A program made the position numbers and the translations under genes. Shown piece after piece: positions 52,252 to 61,388 of a DNA stretch of 64,000 nt. Source of the stretch: UBA4575 sp002386945 (GTDB lineage Bacteria; Pseudomonadota; Gammaproteobacteria; UBA4575); the NCBI GenBank assembly GCA_943789445.1, contig CALSUC010000002.1, forward strand, positions 372,001 to 436,000, given 5' to 3'. Below the pieces are notes generated by a model that saw only the letters and a list, made by a program, of their open reading frames with translations, ran no database searches and had not been told where the DNA came from. Every line of letters starts with the position of its first letter. Position 1 is the stretch's first letter.

Positions 52252-54840
52252 CTAAGACTGTTCTGAGTCTAGTTGTTGTTTAAGTTGATACAACATAGCC
52301 AAAGCTTCTTTTGGACTCAGATTATCGGGTTGTAGCGCTTGTAAACTCTGTAAAGTAGGGGATTCTTCAGCTATTACAGCAGGGCTATCGAGCAGTGTTA
52401 TCTCTAGCTGCTGATTATTATTATCGACTGCTTTTGCTTCTAAGCGCTTTAGCTGTTGTTTAGCTATATTAATAACACTTGCTGGGATACCCGCAAGTTT
52501 GGCCACTTGTAGACCATAACTTTGGCTGGCAGGGCCTGCTTTAACGCTGTGTAAAAAGATAATCTCGTCGCCATGCTCAACCGCATCGATATGTACATTG
52601 GCAGCACCATCTAGTGTGCTAGCAAGCGTTGTTAGTTCAAAGTAATGGGTCGCAAATAAGGTTAAAGCACGATTTTTGCTGAGTAGGTACTGGGCGCAGG
52701 CCCAGGCCAGTGAAAGGCCATCAAAGGTGCTTGTGCCTCGGCCAATCTCATCCATTAAGACCAGACTTTTATCGCTCGCATTATTCAAGATATTGGCTGC
52801 TTCAGTCATCTCAACCATAAAGGTAGAGCGTCCAGTACTTAGGTCATCAGAGGCTCCGACACGCGTAAAGATACGATCGATAGGCCCCAGCTGAACCTCG
52901 TCCGCGGGCACAAAGCTACCGGCATAAGCGAGTAAGCAAATCAATGCAGTCTGACGCATATAAGTCGATTTACCCCCCATATTAGGGCCAGTAATCAGTA
53001 GTAAATGAGTGTCTTGATCTAAGTTCACATCATTGCCGACAAAGGGTTCATCATGTAGCTGCTCGACAACGACATGGCGGCCTTTCTGGATATGGATGCC
53101 GACCTCTTCTTGCAACTGTGGTTGGCAATAGTTGTAGTCGATAGCAACCTGCGCAAAGCACGCCAGAACATCCAGTTCAGCGAGTGCCACCGCGATTGTC
53201 TGTAAATCGTCAAGTGCGTCAAGCAGGGTCTTTAGTAACTCATCATAGAGTTGTTTTTCCCGACCTAGAGCACGCTCACGTGCACTGAGAATTTTATCCT
53301 CAAAGGTTTTCAGTTCAGGTGTAATAAAGCGTTCGACATTTTTTAGCGTTTGTCGGCGAATATAATGCTCTGGTGCCTTTTCTGCCTGTGTCCTACTCAT
53401 CTCTAAGTAATAGCCATGGACGCGGTTATAAGCGACTTTGAGACCACTGATGCCTGATTCGGTTTGTTCGCGTTGCTCTAGTTCGAGAAGAAACTGATCA
53501 GCATGACTATGCAGTCCACGCAACTCATCCAGTTCAGCATCGAAGCCAACAGCGATGACGCCACCGTCTTTCAAGGATACAGCGGGTTCTTCTGACAAGG
53601 CGCTGCGTAACAAGCTGGCTAATTCCTCAGGGAAAGTGAGAGAGGATTTCAGCTCACTCAAGCGAGGACTTTGTTGCCGCTCAAGCTGTTTGAGTAATTC
53701 AGGCAAGGCCCAGAGAGAGTTGGATAAGGCTGCAAGATCACGGGGTCTTGCAGTTTGAATCGCAATGCGAGCACGGATACGTTCGATATCTGCAATTGGT
53801 TTTAGTGCACTCTGTAGTTCACGATAAGTCTGTGCCTGAGTCAATTCTGCAACACTGTCATAGCGTTTATTGAGCACAGCACGGTCTAGGGTAGGTTGCC
53901 CTAACCAGCGGCGTAGACAGCGGGCACCCATTGAGGTCTGTGTCTTATCAATAATGCCGCAAAGTGAATGTTCTGAGCGACCATCAATCGACTGATCAAT
54001 TTCTAGGTTACGGCGACTGACTGCATCGAGAATAATGAAGTCTTCATTACGCTGTACCTGCATCCCCTTGAGATGTGGTAGAGCTTTTCGCTGTGTATCT
54101 TTGATGTATTGTAATAGAGCACCTGCTGCACAGATTGCACTGGGTAAATCTTCACAGCCGTAACCAATCAAATCACGCACTGCAAACTGCTGGCAAAGCA
54201 GTCGACGTGCACTGTCTAGGTTGAATAACCAGTCTTGTAGGCCATGGCTATTACTTTGATTGACGAGTTGATCTTGTTCTTCTGACGTAATGACCTCAGC
54301 AGGCTGTAGACGTTCCAGCTCGGCCATTAAGTCAGAGCTATTATTTAATTGCTGGACTATAAAAGTGCCGGCACTGAGTTCGATTGTGGCGAGGCCGATA
54401 CCCGTTGCTGTCTGGTAGGCGGCACAGATCGGGTTGTCTCGTTTTTGGTCTAATAAGGATTCGTCAGTTACTGTACCTGGCGTGACAATGCGGACAACCT
54501 GTCGTTCGACTAAGCCTTTGCTGGCGGCTGGATCACTAACTTGCTCACAGACAGCTACCGATTCACCTAGTTTGACCAAGCGCGCAAGATAGGCCTCAGC
54601 GGCATGCACGGGAACGCCACACATTGGGGTCTTATTACCACCAGATCCACCTCTAGCAGTCAGCGTTAGATCGAGTAGCTTTGAGGCACGCTTGGCATCA
54701 TCCATGAACAACTCATAAAAATCGCCCATGCGATAAAACAGCAGTTTATCTGGATGCTCTGCCTTGATGCCTAAAAATTGTTGCATCATTGGTGTCTGTG
54801 CAGGGCTTTTATCGGTCGATTTGCCTAAGTTTTTTGTCAT
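52252..54840 (-). CDS. mutS: DNA mismatch repair protein MutS
   Basis: MutS recognises mismatches and starts methyl-directed repair. The 862-residue product has the mismatch-binding N-terminus with FYRMGDFYELF (Phe-x-Glu), Walker A TGPNMGGKSTYMRQ, Walker B VLMDEIGRGTSTFDG and the C-terminal helix-turn-helix. Length is typical of proteobacterial MutS1. It is followed by the unknown gene after about 130 bases, and preceded by a 691-base gap. Confidence 0.97.
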   Translation of the reverse strand: MTKNLGKSTDKSPAQTPMMQQFLGIKAEHPDKLLFYRMGDFYELFMDDAKRASKLLDLTLTARGGSGGNKTPMCGVPVHAAEAYLARLVKLGESVAVCEQVSDPAASKGLVERQVVRIVTPGTVTDESLLDQKRDNPICAAYQTATGIGLATIELSAGTFIVQQLNNSSDLMAELERLQPAEVITSEEQDQLVNQSNSHGLQDWLFNLDSARRLLCQQFAVRDLIGYGCEDLPSAICAAGALLQYIKDTQRKALPHLKGMQVQRNEDFIILDAVSRRNLEIDQSIDGRSEHSLCGIIDKTQTSMGARCLRRWLGQPTLDRAVLNKRYDSVAELTQAQTYRELQSALKPIADIERIRARIAIQTARPRDLAALSNSLWALPELLKQLERQQSPRLSELKSSLTFPEELASLLRSALSEEPAVSLKDGGVIAVGFDAELDELRGLHSHADQFLLELEQREQTESGISGLKVAYNRVHGYYLEMSRTQAEKAPEHYIRRQTLKNVERFITPELKTFEDKILSARERALGREKQLYDELLKTLLDALDDLQTIAVALAELDVLACFAQVAIDYNYCQPQLQEEVGIHIQKGRHVVVEQLHDEPFVGNDVNLDQDTHLLLITGPNMGGKSTYMRQTALICLLAYAGSFVPADEVQLGPIDRIFTRVGASDDLSTGRSTFMVEMTEAANILNNASDKSLVLMDEIGRGTSTFDGLSLAWACAQYLLSKNRALTLFATHYFELTTLASTLDGAANVHIDAVEHGDEIIFLHSVKAGPASQSYGLQVAKLAGIPASVINIAKQQLKRLEAKAVDNNNQQLEITLLDSPAVIAEESPTLQSLQALQPDNLSPKEALAMLYQLKQQLDSEQS

Positions 54841-54946
54841 TTCTAGTGTTTAAAGTCTCTATAGGATCAGTGGGTATGCTTATACTTTCGTCTCGTCTCG
54901 CACAGTCTCGCTTAAGACTGAGGGTTTGGCGCTAGAAAGTGTAACG

Positions 54947-54994
54947 GTGGTGTGATGTTTAACCTACTGCGTGGTGTGATTTTTAACCTACTGT
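54947..54994 (+). repeat. 24-bp tandem duplication
   Basis: Two adjacent 24-base units (54947-54970 and 54971-54994) match at 22 positions; both contain TTTAACCTACTG. Being a multiple of three, the duplication keeps the surrounding frame open and would encode FNLLRGVI-like repeats. Confidence 0.85.
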
Positions 54995-55110
54995 TGAGTG
55001 CTGCCCGGAAACCACCATTCTTCCACATTGGGGCTAAGGTCGTCACTGTAGCTCTATGCCTGAGTTTTTCAGCAAAAGGGCAACAAAATTATGTCAGTAA
55101 CATAGGATAG
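54955..55110 (+). CDS. small open frame, possibly spurious
   Basis: A 51-codon frame begins ATG within the first 24-base repeat and gives a short, hydrophobic and basic peptide (MFNLLRGVIFNLLLSAARK...) with a second hydrophobic run near KVVTVALCLSF. No good ribosome site and no recognisable family. It may be the remnant of a signal-bearing or membrane protein, or chance. Confidence 0.2.
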   Translation: MFNLLRGVIFNLLLSAARKPPFFHIGAKVVTVALCLSFSAKGQQNYVSNIG

Positions 55111-55144
55111 CAAACCACCTAAAAAAGCTCTATTAGACTTAACC

Positions 55145-55237
55145 ATGGATGAGAAGAAATCGAGTGATTTTATTATATTGGACAGCAATAAGCTGACATT
55201 CCCGAAGAATGATGTTTCATTGGCCTTTTGGAATTAA
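55145..55237 (+). pseudogene. short open frame, possible gene remnant
   Basis: A 30-codon frame (MDEKKSSDFIILDSN..., stop at 55235) is the end of a run open from 55106. The composition is protein-like, but I recognise no family and see no ribosome site. It may be the remnant of a lost gene next to the cassette. Confidence 0.2.
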
Positions 55238-55531
55238 GTCTTAGAGAGGGCTTTAAGTATTACAGCGTCTAGTGAGGCTAGTGGGGGTCACTGTATGCTG
55301 TCTTGTATAGGTAAAACAAAGCATTGGCCGAAATTTACGGTGTAGGTCTCTTAGCGTATATTGTTTTTAATGCAGTGTTGCATCTATTTATAAGCAGTCA
55401 CTAAGTTATCCTGAGGAATATGGTTCTTCCTAGAATAGGGCTGAGCCGTATTTTTCCCATAGGATATTATGCATTTGGGTTATAAGCGTACTACTGACAA
55501 GTAAAGCTATCGGAATAGGAGCTATTCAAAG

Positions 55532-56929
55532 GTGAAGAATAATCAGGTTTTAAATGTCATAAATCCATCGACTGGAGTGACTGTGACTGATTTGCCAGTC
55601 GATAATGCTGATAGTGCGGTACACAAGTTGAGTCAGGCGCAAGCACTCTTTGCTGACAAGTCGCGGCACTTATCATTAGATGAGCGTATCGCTATCCTCG
55701 AAAAGCTGGCTATGCTAATTGAACGCGAACATGAAAGCTTTGAAATGACCATTGCGCAAGAGGGTGGTAAGCCGTTGTGTGATGCTCGTGTTGAGGTTTC
55801 CCGAGCTGTCGCAGGTATTCGTACGGCTATCGCCACAGTGAGCGATCACCGGGGCCAGGTCATACCACTAGGCTATCAACAATCTTCTTCCGGACGAATA
55901 GCCTTTACTCAGGTCTCCCCCCGAGGCGTGGTGCTGGCCTTTAGTGCCTTCAATCACCCTCTAAATTTAATTATCCATCAGATTATTCCAGCCTTTGCTA
56001 CTGGTTGTCCCTGTGTTGTTAAGCCAGCACGGGATACTCCGATGTCTTGTATCAAACTGGTTGAGGCGATGTATCAGGTGGGGGTGCCGCAGGATTACAT
56101 TCGTTATGTCATTCTTGAAGACTTAAACATTGCCGATGCGTTGGTACGCAGCAAAGAAATAGCGTTTTTCAGTTTTATCGGCTCGGCGAAAGTGGGTTGG
56201 ATGTTACGTTCTCGGCTTCAACCTGGAGTTCGCTGTGCGCTAGAGCATGGTGGTGTAGCACCATGTATTGTATCGGCATCAGCGGATATCAAAAAGGCGA
56301 TTCCAGCGATCACCAAAGGGGCTTATTACCATGCAGGGCAGGTCTGTGTCAGTACGCAGAGAGTTTATGTAGAGGAATCTATCTATGAACACTTTGTTGA
56401 GCAACTGACTATCGCTGTTAATGCATTGGTGCTCGGCCCAGCGACTGAAGAAGCAACAGATGTTGGGCCATTAATTCGCCCTCAGGAAGCACTTCGAGTT
56501 CATGAGTGGGTTGAAGAGGCGAAGCAGATGGGGGCTACCGTTGCAGTCGGTGGTGTAGCGCCTCAAGGAAACTTTTATCAGCCAACATTGTTGCTATCGC
56601 CTCATGTTGAGTCAAAAGTCAGTTGTGAGGAGATATTTGGCCCGGTGTTATGTGTCTATCCGGTTCGTGATCTTGATCATGCTTTAGGGCTGGCTAATAT
56701 CGAACCCCATGCTTTTCAAGCCTCTATTTTCACTGAGCAACTGGATGAGGTTTATCGTGCTTATGCCGCTTTTGACGCTTCTGCCATTATGGTCAATGAC
56801 CACACCGCCTTCCGTGATGATGCAATGCCCTTTGCGGGGCTAAATGCATCTGGCTTAGGTGTTGGTGGCATCCCTTATACAATTGAAGAAATGCAGTTCG
56901 AAAAAATGTTGGTGCTTAATCAGCATTGA
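55532..56929 (+). CDS. aldehyde dehydrogenase family protein
   Basis: This NAD(P)-dependent aldehyde dehydrogenase oxidises an unknown aldehyde to its acid. The 465-residue product keeps all catalytic parts: Asn141 (AFNHP), Lys164 (VVKPARD), the cofactor loop FIGSAKVG (Gly217-Ser218), Glu238 (LEHGG, with His where most have Gly) and nucleophile Cys272 (GQVCVSTQR). The start is GTG, ten bases after TAGGAG. It leads a three-gene cassette and is followed by the ThDP enzyme after 26 bases. Confidence 0.9.
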   Translation: MKNNQVLNVINPSTGVTVTDLPVDNADSAVHKLSQAQALFADKSRHLSLDERIAILEKLAMLIEREHESFEMTIAQEGGKPLCDARVEVSRAVAGIRTAIATVSDHRGQVIPLGYQQSSSGRIAFTQVSPRGVVLAFSAFNHPLNLIIHQIIPAFATGCPCVVKPARDTPMSCIKLVEAMYQVGVPQDYIRYVILEDLNIADALVRSKEIAFFSFIGSAKVGWMLRSRLQPGVRCALEHGGVAPCIVSASADIKKAIPAITKGAYYHAGQVCVSTQRVYVEESIYEHFVEQLTIAVNALVLGPATEEATDVGPLIRPQEALRVHEWVEEAKQMGATVAVGGVAPQGNFYQPTLLLSPHVESKVSCEEIFGPVLCVYPVRDLDHALGLANIEPHAFQASIFTEQLDEVYRAYAAFDASAIMVNDHTAFRDDAMPFAGLNASGLGVGGIPYTIEEMQFEKMLVLNQH

Positions 56930-56955
56930 TTCCCTCATCGGATTAGGAGTAGTTA

Positions 56956-58608
56956 GTGAAAGCATCAGATTTGATGGTGAAGTGTCTTGAAGAAGAAGGT
57001 ATAGAATATATTTTTGGTGTTCCTGGTGAAGAGAATGCCGATTTCATGATGAGCCTTGAGGAGTCTAGCCAGATTCAGTTTATTCTTACTCGGCATGAGC
57101 AAGGTGCAGCATTCATGGCGGAAATTTATGGTCGTTTGACAGGTACTCCTGCAGGTTGTCTAAGCACCTTAGGGCCGGGGGCGACCAATCTGATTACGGG
57201 TGTGGCCGATGCTAATATGGATCGTGCACCTATGTTGGTGTTAACGGGGCAGGGTAGTACTCGTCGCTTACATAAAGAGTCACATCAAATCATGGATGTG
57301 ATAAAGATGTTTGAGCCGGTAACTAAGTGGGCAACGAGTATTATCCATGCCGATAGTATTCCTGAGATCATACGTAAAGCAGTACGTATTGCACGCAGTG
57401 AAAAACCTGGTGCTGTATTGGTGGAATTGCCTGAAGATATTGCGACGCATGACACCAATGTTATGCCGATGAAGCCAATTCGTTTCCGTCGCTCAAGCGC
57501 CAATCACGAGATGATACTTGCTGCCGTAGAAAAACTGAAAGCGGCGCGCCGTCCGTTGATCTTAGCGGGTAATGGTTGTGTCCGAAAACGTAGTGCTCAA
57601 TATGTACGCGAGCTGGCAGAGCTCACGGGTATTGGTGTGTTAAATACCTTTATGGCGAAAGGAGCTATTGATCCTGACAGCCCACAATCACTATATACCA
57701 TCGGTTTGGGAGCCAAAGATATCGCGACCTGTGCCATTGATGCTGCCGACTTAGTGTTATCTATCGGTTTCGATATGGTTGAGTATCATCCAAGTCTTTG
57801 GAATACCGATGGTGATAAATCCATTATTCATGTTGATTTTCAGCCTGCTGAAATCGATAGTGCTTATCATCCTGAAATCGAATTAGTGGGTGATATAGCC
57901 GATACCTTGAAAGCATTATTGGATGAGCTTAAAAAACATGGTGAATTCGACTTCAATCTTGCTCAACAGGCGCGTATCCGAGATGAAATGAGGGCGGAGT
58001 TTACTGCCTATGGTGATGATAAAACCAGTGGCATTATTAAACCGCAAAAAGTACTGCATGATGTTCAGAAAGTGTATGCGGAAGATGGCTTGCTATTATC
58101 CGATGTTGGCGCCCATAAAATGTGGATTGCTAGACATTATCATTGTAAGACACCTAATGGCTGTTTGATTCCTAATGGCTTTTGTTCAATGGGATTTGCT
58201 TTGCCAGGTGCCATTGCTGCATCAATTGTTGATCCTCAGAGAAAGATATTGGGGATTGCTGGTGATGCTGGATTTTTGATGAACGTGCAGGAAATGGAAA
58301 CGGCGGCACGGCTCAATAGTAATATCACCATGATGGTCTGGGAAGACCATATGTATGGCTTGATTGCCTGGAAGCAATTGGCTCACTTTGGCAAACATAC
58401 TGAGCTATCGTTTACTAATCCGGACTGGGGATTACTGGCTAAATCTTTTCGATGGGATTATCAGTTTGTTGGGGAGAGTGATCAACTGTTGGCTGCTTTG
58501 AATAAGGCTGAGAGTCATCATGGGCCTAGCCTGATAGTTGTACCGATTGACTATAGTGAAAATGAAAAGCTAACGCAGCAGTTAGGTGAATTAACTTGTA
58601 CTATCTAG
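56956..58608 (+). CDS. acetolactate synthase-like ThDP-dependent enzyme
   Basis: The 550-residue product is a thiamine-diphosphate enzyme of the acetolactate synthase large-subunit group. Glu48 (RHEQGAAFMAE) is the ThDP-activating residue; Asp437 (GDAG) and Asp464 (VWEDHMYG) are the metal ligands, 27 residues apart as in catabolic Klebsiella AlsS. The motif starts GDAG rather than GDGG, and WED replaces the WVD or WND seen in AlsS. No regulatory subunit is adjacent. Whether it makes acetolactate or uses another 2-oxo acid is open. Start is GTG behind TAGGAG. Confidence 0.85.
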   Translation: MKASDLMVKCLEEEGIEYIFGVPGEENADFMMSLEESSQIQFILTRHEQGAAFMAEIYGRLTGTPAGCLSTLGPGATNLITGVADANMDRAPMLVLTGQGSTRRLHKESHQIMDVIKMFEPVTKWATSIIHADSIPEIIRKAVRIARSEKPGAVLVELPEDIATHDTNVMPMKPIRFRRSSANHEMILAAVEKLKAARRPLILAGNGCVRKRSAQYVRELAELTGIGVLNTFMAKGAIDPDSPQSLYTIGLGAKDIATCAIDAADLVLSIGFDMVEYHPSLWNTDGDKSIIHVDFQPAEIDSAYHPEIELVGDIADTLKALLDELKKHGEFDFNLAQQARIRDEMRAEFTAYGDDKTSGIIKPQKVLHDVQKVYAEDGLLLSDVGAHKMWIARHYHCKTPNGCLIPNGFCSMGFALPGAIAASIVDPQRKILGIAGDAGFLMNVQEMETAARLNSNITMMVWEDHMYGLIAWKQLAHFGKHTELSFTNPDWGLLAKSFRWDYQFVGESDQLLAALNKAESHHGPSLIVVPIDYSENEKLTQQLGELTCTI

Positions 58609-58638
58609 CCACTCGATATTTTCACAAAAGTGAATGCC

Positions 58639-60174
58639 ATGAGTAATCTACAGCAGCTTGCACAATCTGTGACTCAATGGAGTGCGCTGATCCTGTTATT
58701 TATGCTTGGGGTCGGTCTGTTGACGATTGTGGTGATCTATTTCATTGATAAAACCCAAACCACTCAGACGATACGACGTAACTATCCAGTGGTTGGACGC
58801 TTTCGCTATTTTTTTGAACATTTGGGTGGGTTTTTTCGGCAGTATTTTTTTGCTATGGACAGAGAAGAGCTGCCTTTTAATAGGGCTGAGCGTTCCTGGG
58901 TTTATAAGGCGGCAAAGGATGTAGATACGACTATTGCTTTCGGTTCTACCCGCTCGCTGAACCAGGAGGGAGACGCCATGTTCCTCAATAGTGCGTTCCC
59001 AACACTGTCTGAAGATGTGGCAGAGCCTCAACCGATAACTGTGGGTGAGACTAGTTGTAAAAAGCCATATACCACCAAATCAATTATCAATGTCTCGGGT
59101 ATGAGCTACGGGTCTATTTCATCACCAGCAATACGTGCATTATCAAACGGTGCCCGTGAAGCAGGTGTTTGGATGAATACCGGTGAAGGCGGTTTATCTC
59201 CTTATCACTTGGAAGGAGGTTGCGATATTGTCTATCAAATCGGAACGGCAAAGTATGGTGTTCGTAACGAAGATGGGACATTAAGTGATGACAAATTACG
59301 TGAAATATCAGACCACGAACAGGTGCGGATGTTCGAAATAAAAATGAGTCAGGGTGCGAAGCCAGGAAAAGGTGGCATCTTGCCCGCTATTAAAGTTACC
59401 GAAGAAATTAGCCGTATTCGAGGTATACCGGTAGGGACTGATTCAATAAGCCCTAATGGGCATGAAGACATTAAAAGTGTCAATGATTTGCTGGATATGA
59501 TTCATCGAATCCGAGAAGTGACCGGTAAGCCTGTTGGTTTCAAGATGGTGGTTGGGCAGCTGGAGTTTTTTGATGATCTTTTCCAAGAAGTGCATCGGCG
59601 TGGCATTGAAAGTGCCCCAGATTTTATTACTATCGATAGTGCTGATGGAGGGACTGGAGCTGCACCGCAACCCTTAATGGACTATATGGGAATGCCACTT
59701 CAGGAGAGCCTGCCACTCATTGTGAATGCATTGCATACCCATGGATTACGTCAGCGGATTAGGATTATTTCTTCTGGAAAATTGATCACACCTGGCAAGG
59801 TTGCTTGGGCCTTAGCCGTAGGGGCTGATTTTGTGACATCCGCCCGAGGGTTCATGTTTGCACTGGGCTGCATTCAGGCGATGCAGTGTAATAAAAACAC
59901 CTGCCCCACGGGTATTGCTACGCATAACAAGGATCTTCAGCGCGGTTTAGTGCCTGAAGACAAGGCCGTTCGGGTTGCGAATTTCGCCAAAAAAGTTGTT
60001 TATGGCGTTGGCCTAATTGCCCATTCATGTGGTGTGACTGAACCGCGCCAGTTAGAACGAAAACATATTCGAGTCATTGAAAACGGTGGTCGTTCAACTT
60101 CTTTGGCCGAAATACACCCAGTTCCGAAAGTGAAAACACAATATATTTCTGCCGGTGACATTCAACAAAAATAG
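58639..60174 (+). CDS. membrane-anchored FMN-binding glutamate synthase family protein
   Basis: This 511-residue protein has one N-terminal membrane helix (about 15-36) and a glutamate-synthase-type FMN barrel: VSGMSYGSISSPA, MSQGAKPGKGG, TIDSADGGTGAAPQ. Three cysteines (Cys411-x5-Cys417-x4-Cys422) match the 3Fe-4S site of GltB. It lacks the glutaminase and GXGXG domains, so it is not a complete glutamate synthase; electron donor and substrate are unknown. ATG 58639 is preferred; GTG 58630 is in frame. It closes the cassette. Confidence 0.88.
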   Translation: MSNLQQLAQSVTQWSALILLFMLGVGLLTIVVIYFIDKTQTTQTIRRNYPVVGRFRYFFEHLGGFFRQYFFAMDREELPFNRAERSWVYKAAKDVDTTIAFGSTRSLNQEGDAMFLNSAFPTLSEDVAEPQPITVGETSCKKPYTTKSIINVSGMSYGSISSPAIRALSNGAREAGVWMNTGEGGLSPYHLEGGCDIVYQIGTAKYGVRNEDGTLSDDKLREISDHEQVRMFEIKMSQGAKPGKGGILPAIKVTEEISRIRGIPVGTDSISPNGHEDIKSVNDLLDMIHRIREVTGKPVGFKMVVGQLEFFDDLFQEVHRRGIESAPDFITIDSADGGTGAAPQPLMDYMGMPLQESLPLIVNALHTHGLRQRIRIISSGKLITPGKVAWALAVGADFVTSARGFMFALGCIQAMQCNKNTCPTGIATHNKDLQRGLVPEDKAVRVANFAKKVVYGVGLIAHSCGVTEPRQLERKHIRVIENGGRSTSLAEIHPVPKVKTQYISAGDIQQK

Positions 60175-60306
60175 GTTGTTTAGTCGTAGCTGAGCCGGTT
60201 GAATTACACAATATTTTTAAACAATATTTGCTCTTCGATCGACCGCAATTGTGTAATGAAGTTGCGAAGATGGGCTTATGGTTTTGACTATTTGAAAGAA
60301 CGTATT

Positions 60307-60801
60307 ATGACGGCAGATCAAACTCAATTATTACCCATCGTAGATCGCTTGGCCGAACGCTTATTGGCGCGAAAACAAAGTCTAGCGGTGGCTGAGTCTT
60401 GCACTGGTGGCTGGCTGGCTAAATCCTGTACCGACTTGGCCGGTAGTTCGCAGTGGTTTGAGCGCGGCTTAGTGACCTATAGTAACGCTGCTAAGATTGA
60501 TTTGTTGGCAGTGCCGATGGAGATGATCGAGCAGCAGGGTGCCGTCAGTGAAGCGACGGTTACGGCGATGGTTGCAGGGCTACTCGACACTAGCCCAGCT
60601 GATTGGGTGATTGCAGTATCAGGTGTCGCTGGACCAGATGGTGGCACTGTAATTAATCCAGTCGGTAGTGTTTGGTTTGCATGGCAACAACGTGGACATG
60701 CCGTTGTTACGTGTAAGCAATCGCTTGTAGGCAATCGTGATGCTATTCGACAGGCCGCGGTGAGCTATGCCTTGGAGCAATTAATTAGTTATCTGAAATG
60801 A
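60307..60801 (+). CDS. pncC: nicotinamide-nucleotide amidohydrolase (CinA C-terminal type)
   Basis: PncC deamidates nicotinamide mononucleotide to nicotinate mononucleotide in NAD recycling. The 164-residue single-domain protein has VAESCTGGWLAKSCTDLAGSS, the ERGLVTYSNAAK segment and AVSGVAGPDGGT, all typical of the CinA C-terminal domain. ATG 60307 fits the family; an upstream extension to 60199 is not supported. It overlaps thpR by four bases and heads the block leading to recA. Confidence 0.93.
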   Translation: MTADQTQLLPIVDRLAERLLARKQSLAVAESCTGGWLAKSCTDLAGSSQWFERGLVTYSNAAKIDLLAVPMEMIEQQGAVSEATVTAMVAGLLDTSPADWVIAVSGVAGPDGGTVINPVGSVWFAWQQRGHAVVTCKQSLVGNRDAIRQAAVSYALEQLISYLK

Positions 60802-61322
60802 ATGTACGACGCATGTTTTTAACTGTCTGGCCAAACGAGGCGCAGATAGAGCAGCTATATCAACTGCAGGGTGACTATATCGGTTATGGTAAAGAGGTAA
60901 GCCCTGAAAACTTGCATATGACCTTACTGTTTATGGGGGATATGCCGGATGACCAGGTCGACTGTTTGATTCAAAATGCTCGAGACCTCGCTGTTAAGCC
61001 ATTTAGCATCAGTTTGGACCGCTTGGGTTACTTCCCGAAGACAAAAATATTTTATGTCGCACCTAGTGTTATTCCTGAAGAATTAACGCGTCTACAGCGC
61101 GGATTACGCAGTTGTGCACAACACTGTGGCGTGCGGCAGTTGAGTAAACGCTACCTGCCTCATGTATCGTTACAAAGAAAGAGTGAGATTCCATTATCTA
61201 ATCCATCATTTGCCCCAATTGAGTGGGAAATTGATGAGTTTCATTTGGTGGAGTCACGTTTAGATCGTCGCGCAGTGCTATATAACTCAGTAGAAAGCTT
61301 TAGCTTGATCAATCACAGCTAG
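60798..61322 (+). CDS. thpR: RNA 2',3'-cyclic phosphodiesterase
   Basis: ThpR (LigT) opens 2',3'-cyclic phosphates on RNA. The 174-residue 2H phosphoesterase has the two HxT/Sx motifs, HMTLLFMG near residue 40 and HVSLQRK near residue 127. The first is canonical HxTx; the second is HxSx. Its ATG overlaps the pncC stop (ATGA). recA follows after 66 bases. Confidence 0.9.
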   Translation: MNVRRMFLTVWPNEAQIEQLYQLQGDYIGYGKEVSPENLHMTLLFMGDMPDDQVDCLIQNARDLAVKPFSISLDRLGYFPKTKIFYVAPSVIPEELTRLQRGLRSCAQHCGVRQLSKRYLPHVSLQRKSEIPLSNPSFAPIEWEIDEFHLVESRLDRRAVLYNSVESFSLINHS

Positions 61323-61388
61323 ACGCCCTAGATTGCGCCATTTAAGATAGCTGATAGCTTTATAACCGTATTACAGAGGAACCCTATT

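Larger units (their letters stand above)
54841..55531. other. 691-base gap with a tandem repeat and small open frames
   Basis: This is the longest stretch without a recognised gene. It holds a 24-base tandem duplication (54947-54994), a 51-codon frame spanning it (54955-55110) and, one frame away, an open run of about 43 codons ending at 55237. Neither frame resembles a known protein. The rest is AT-rich. It looks like decayed or non-coding sequence at the left edge of the cassette that follows. Confidence 0.55.

Noticed and set aside
54947..54994. Tandem repeat considered as a CRISPR or VNTR array
   Set aside because: Only two adjacent copies without spacers; a simple duplication.
60199..60306. 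36-codon upstream extension of pncC
   Set aside because: Residues do not match the CinA family and no ribosome site is present; ATG 60307 fits.
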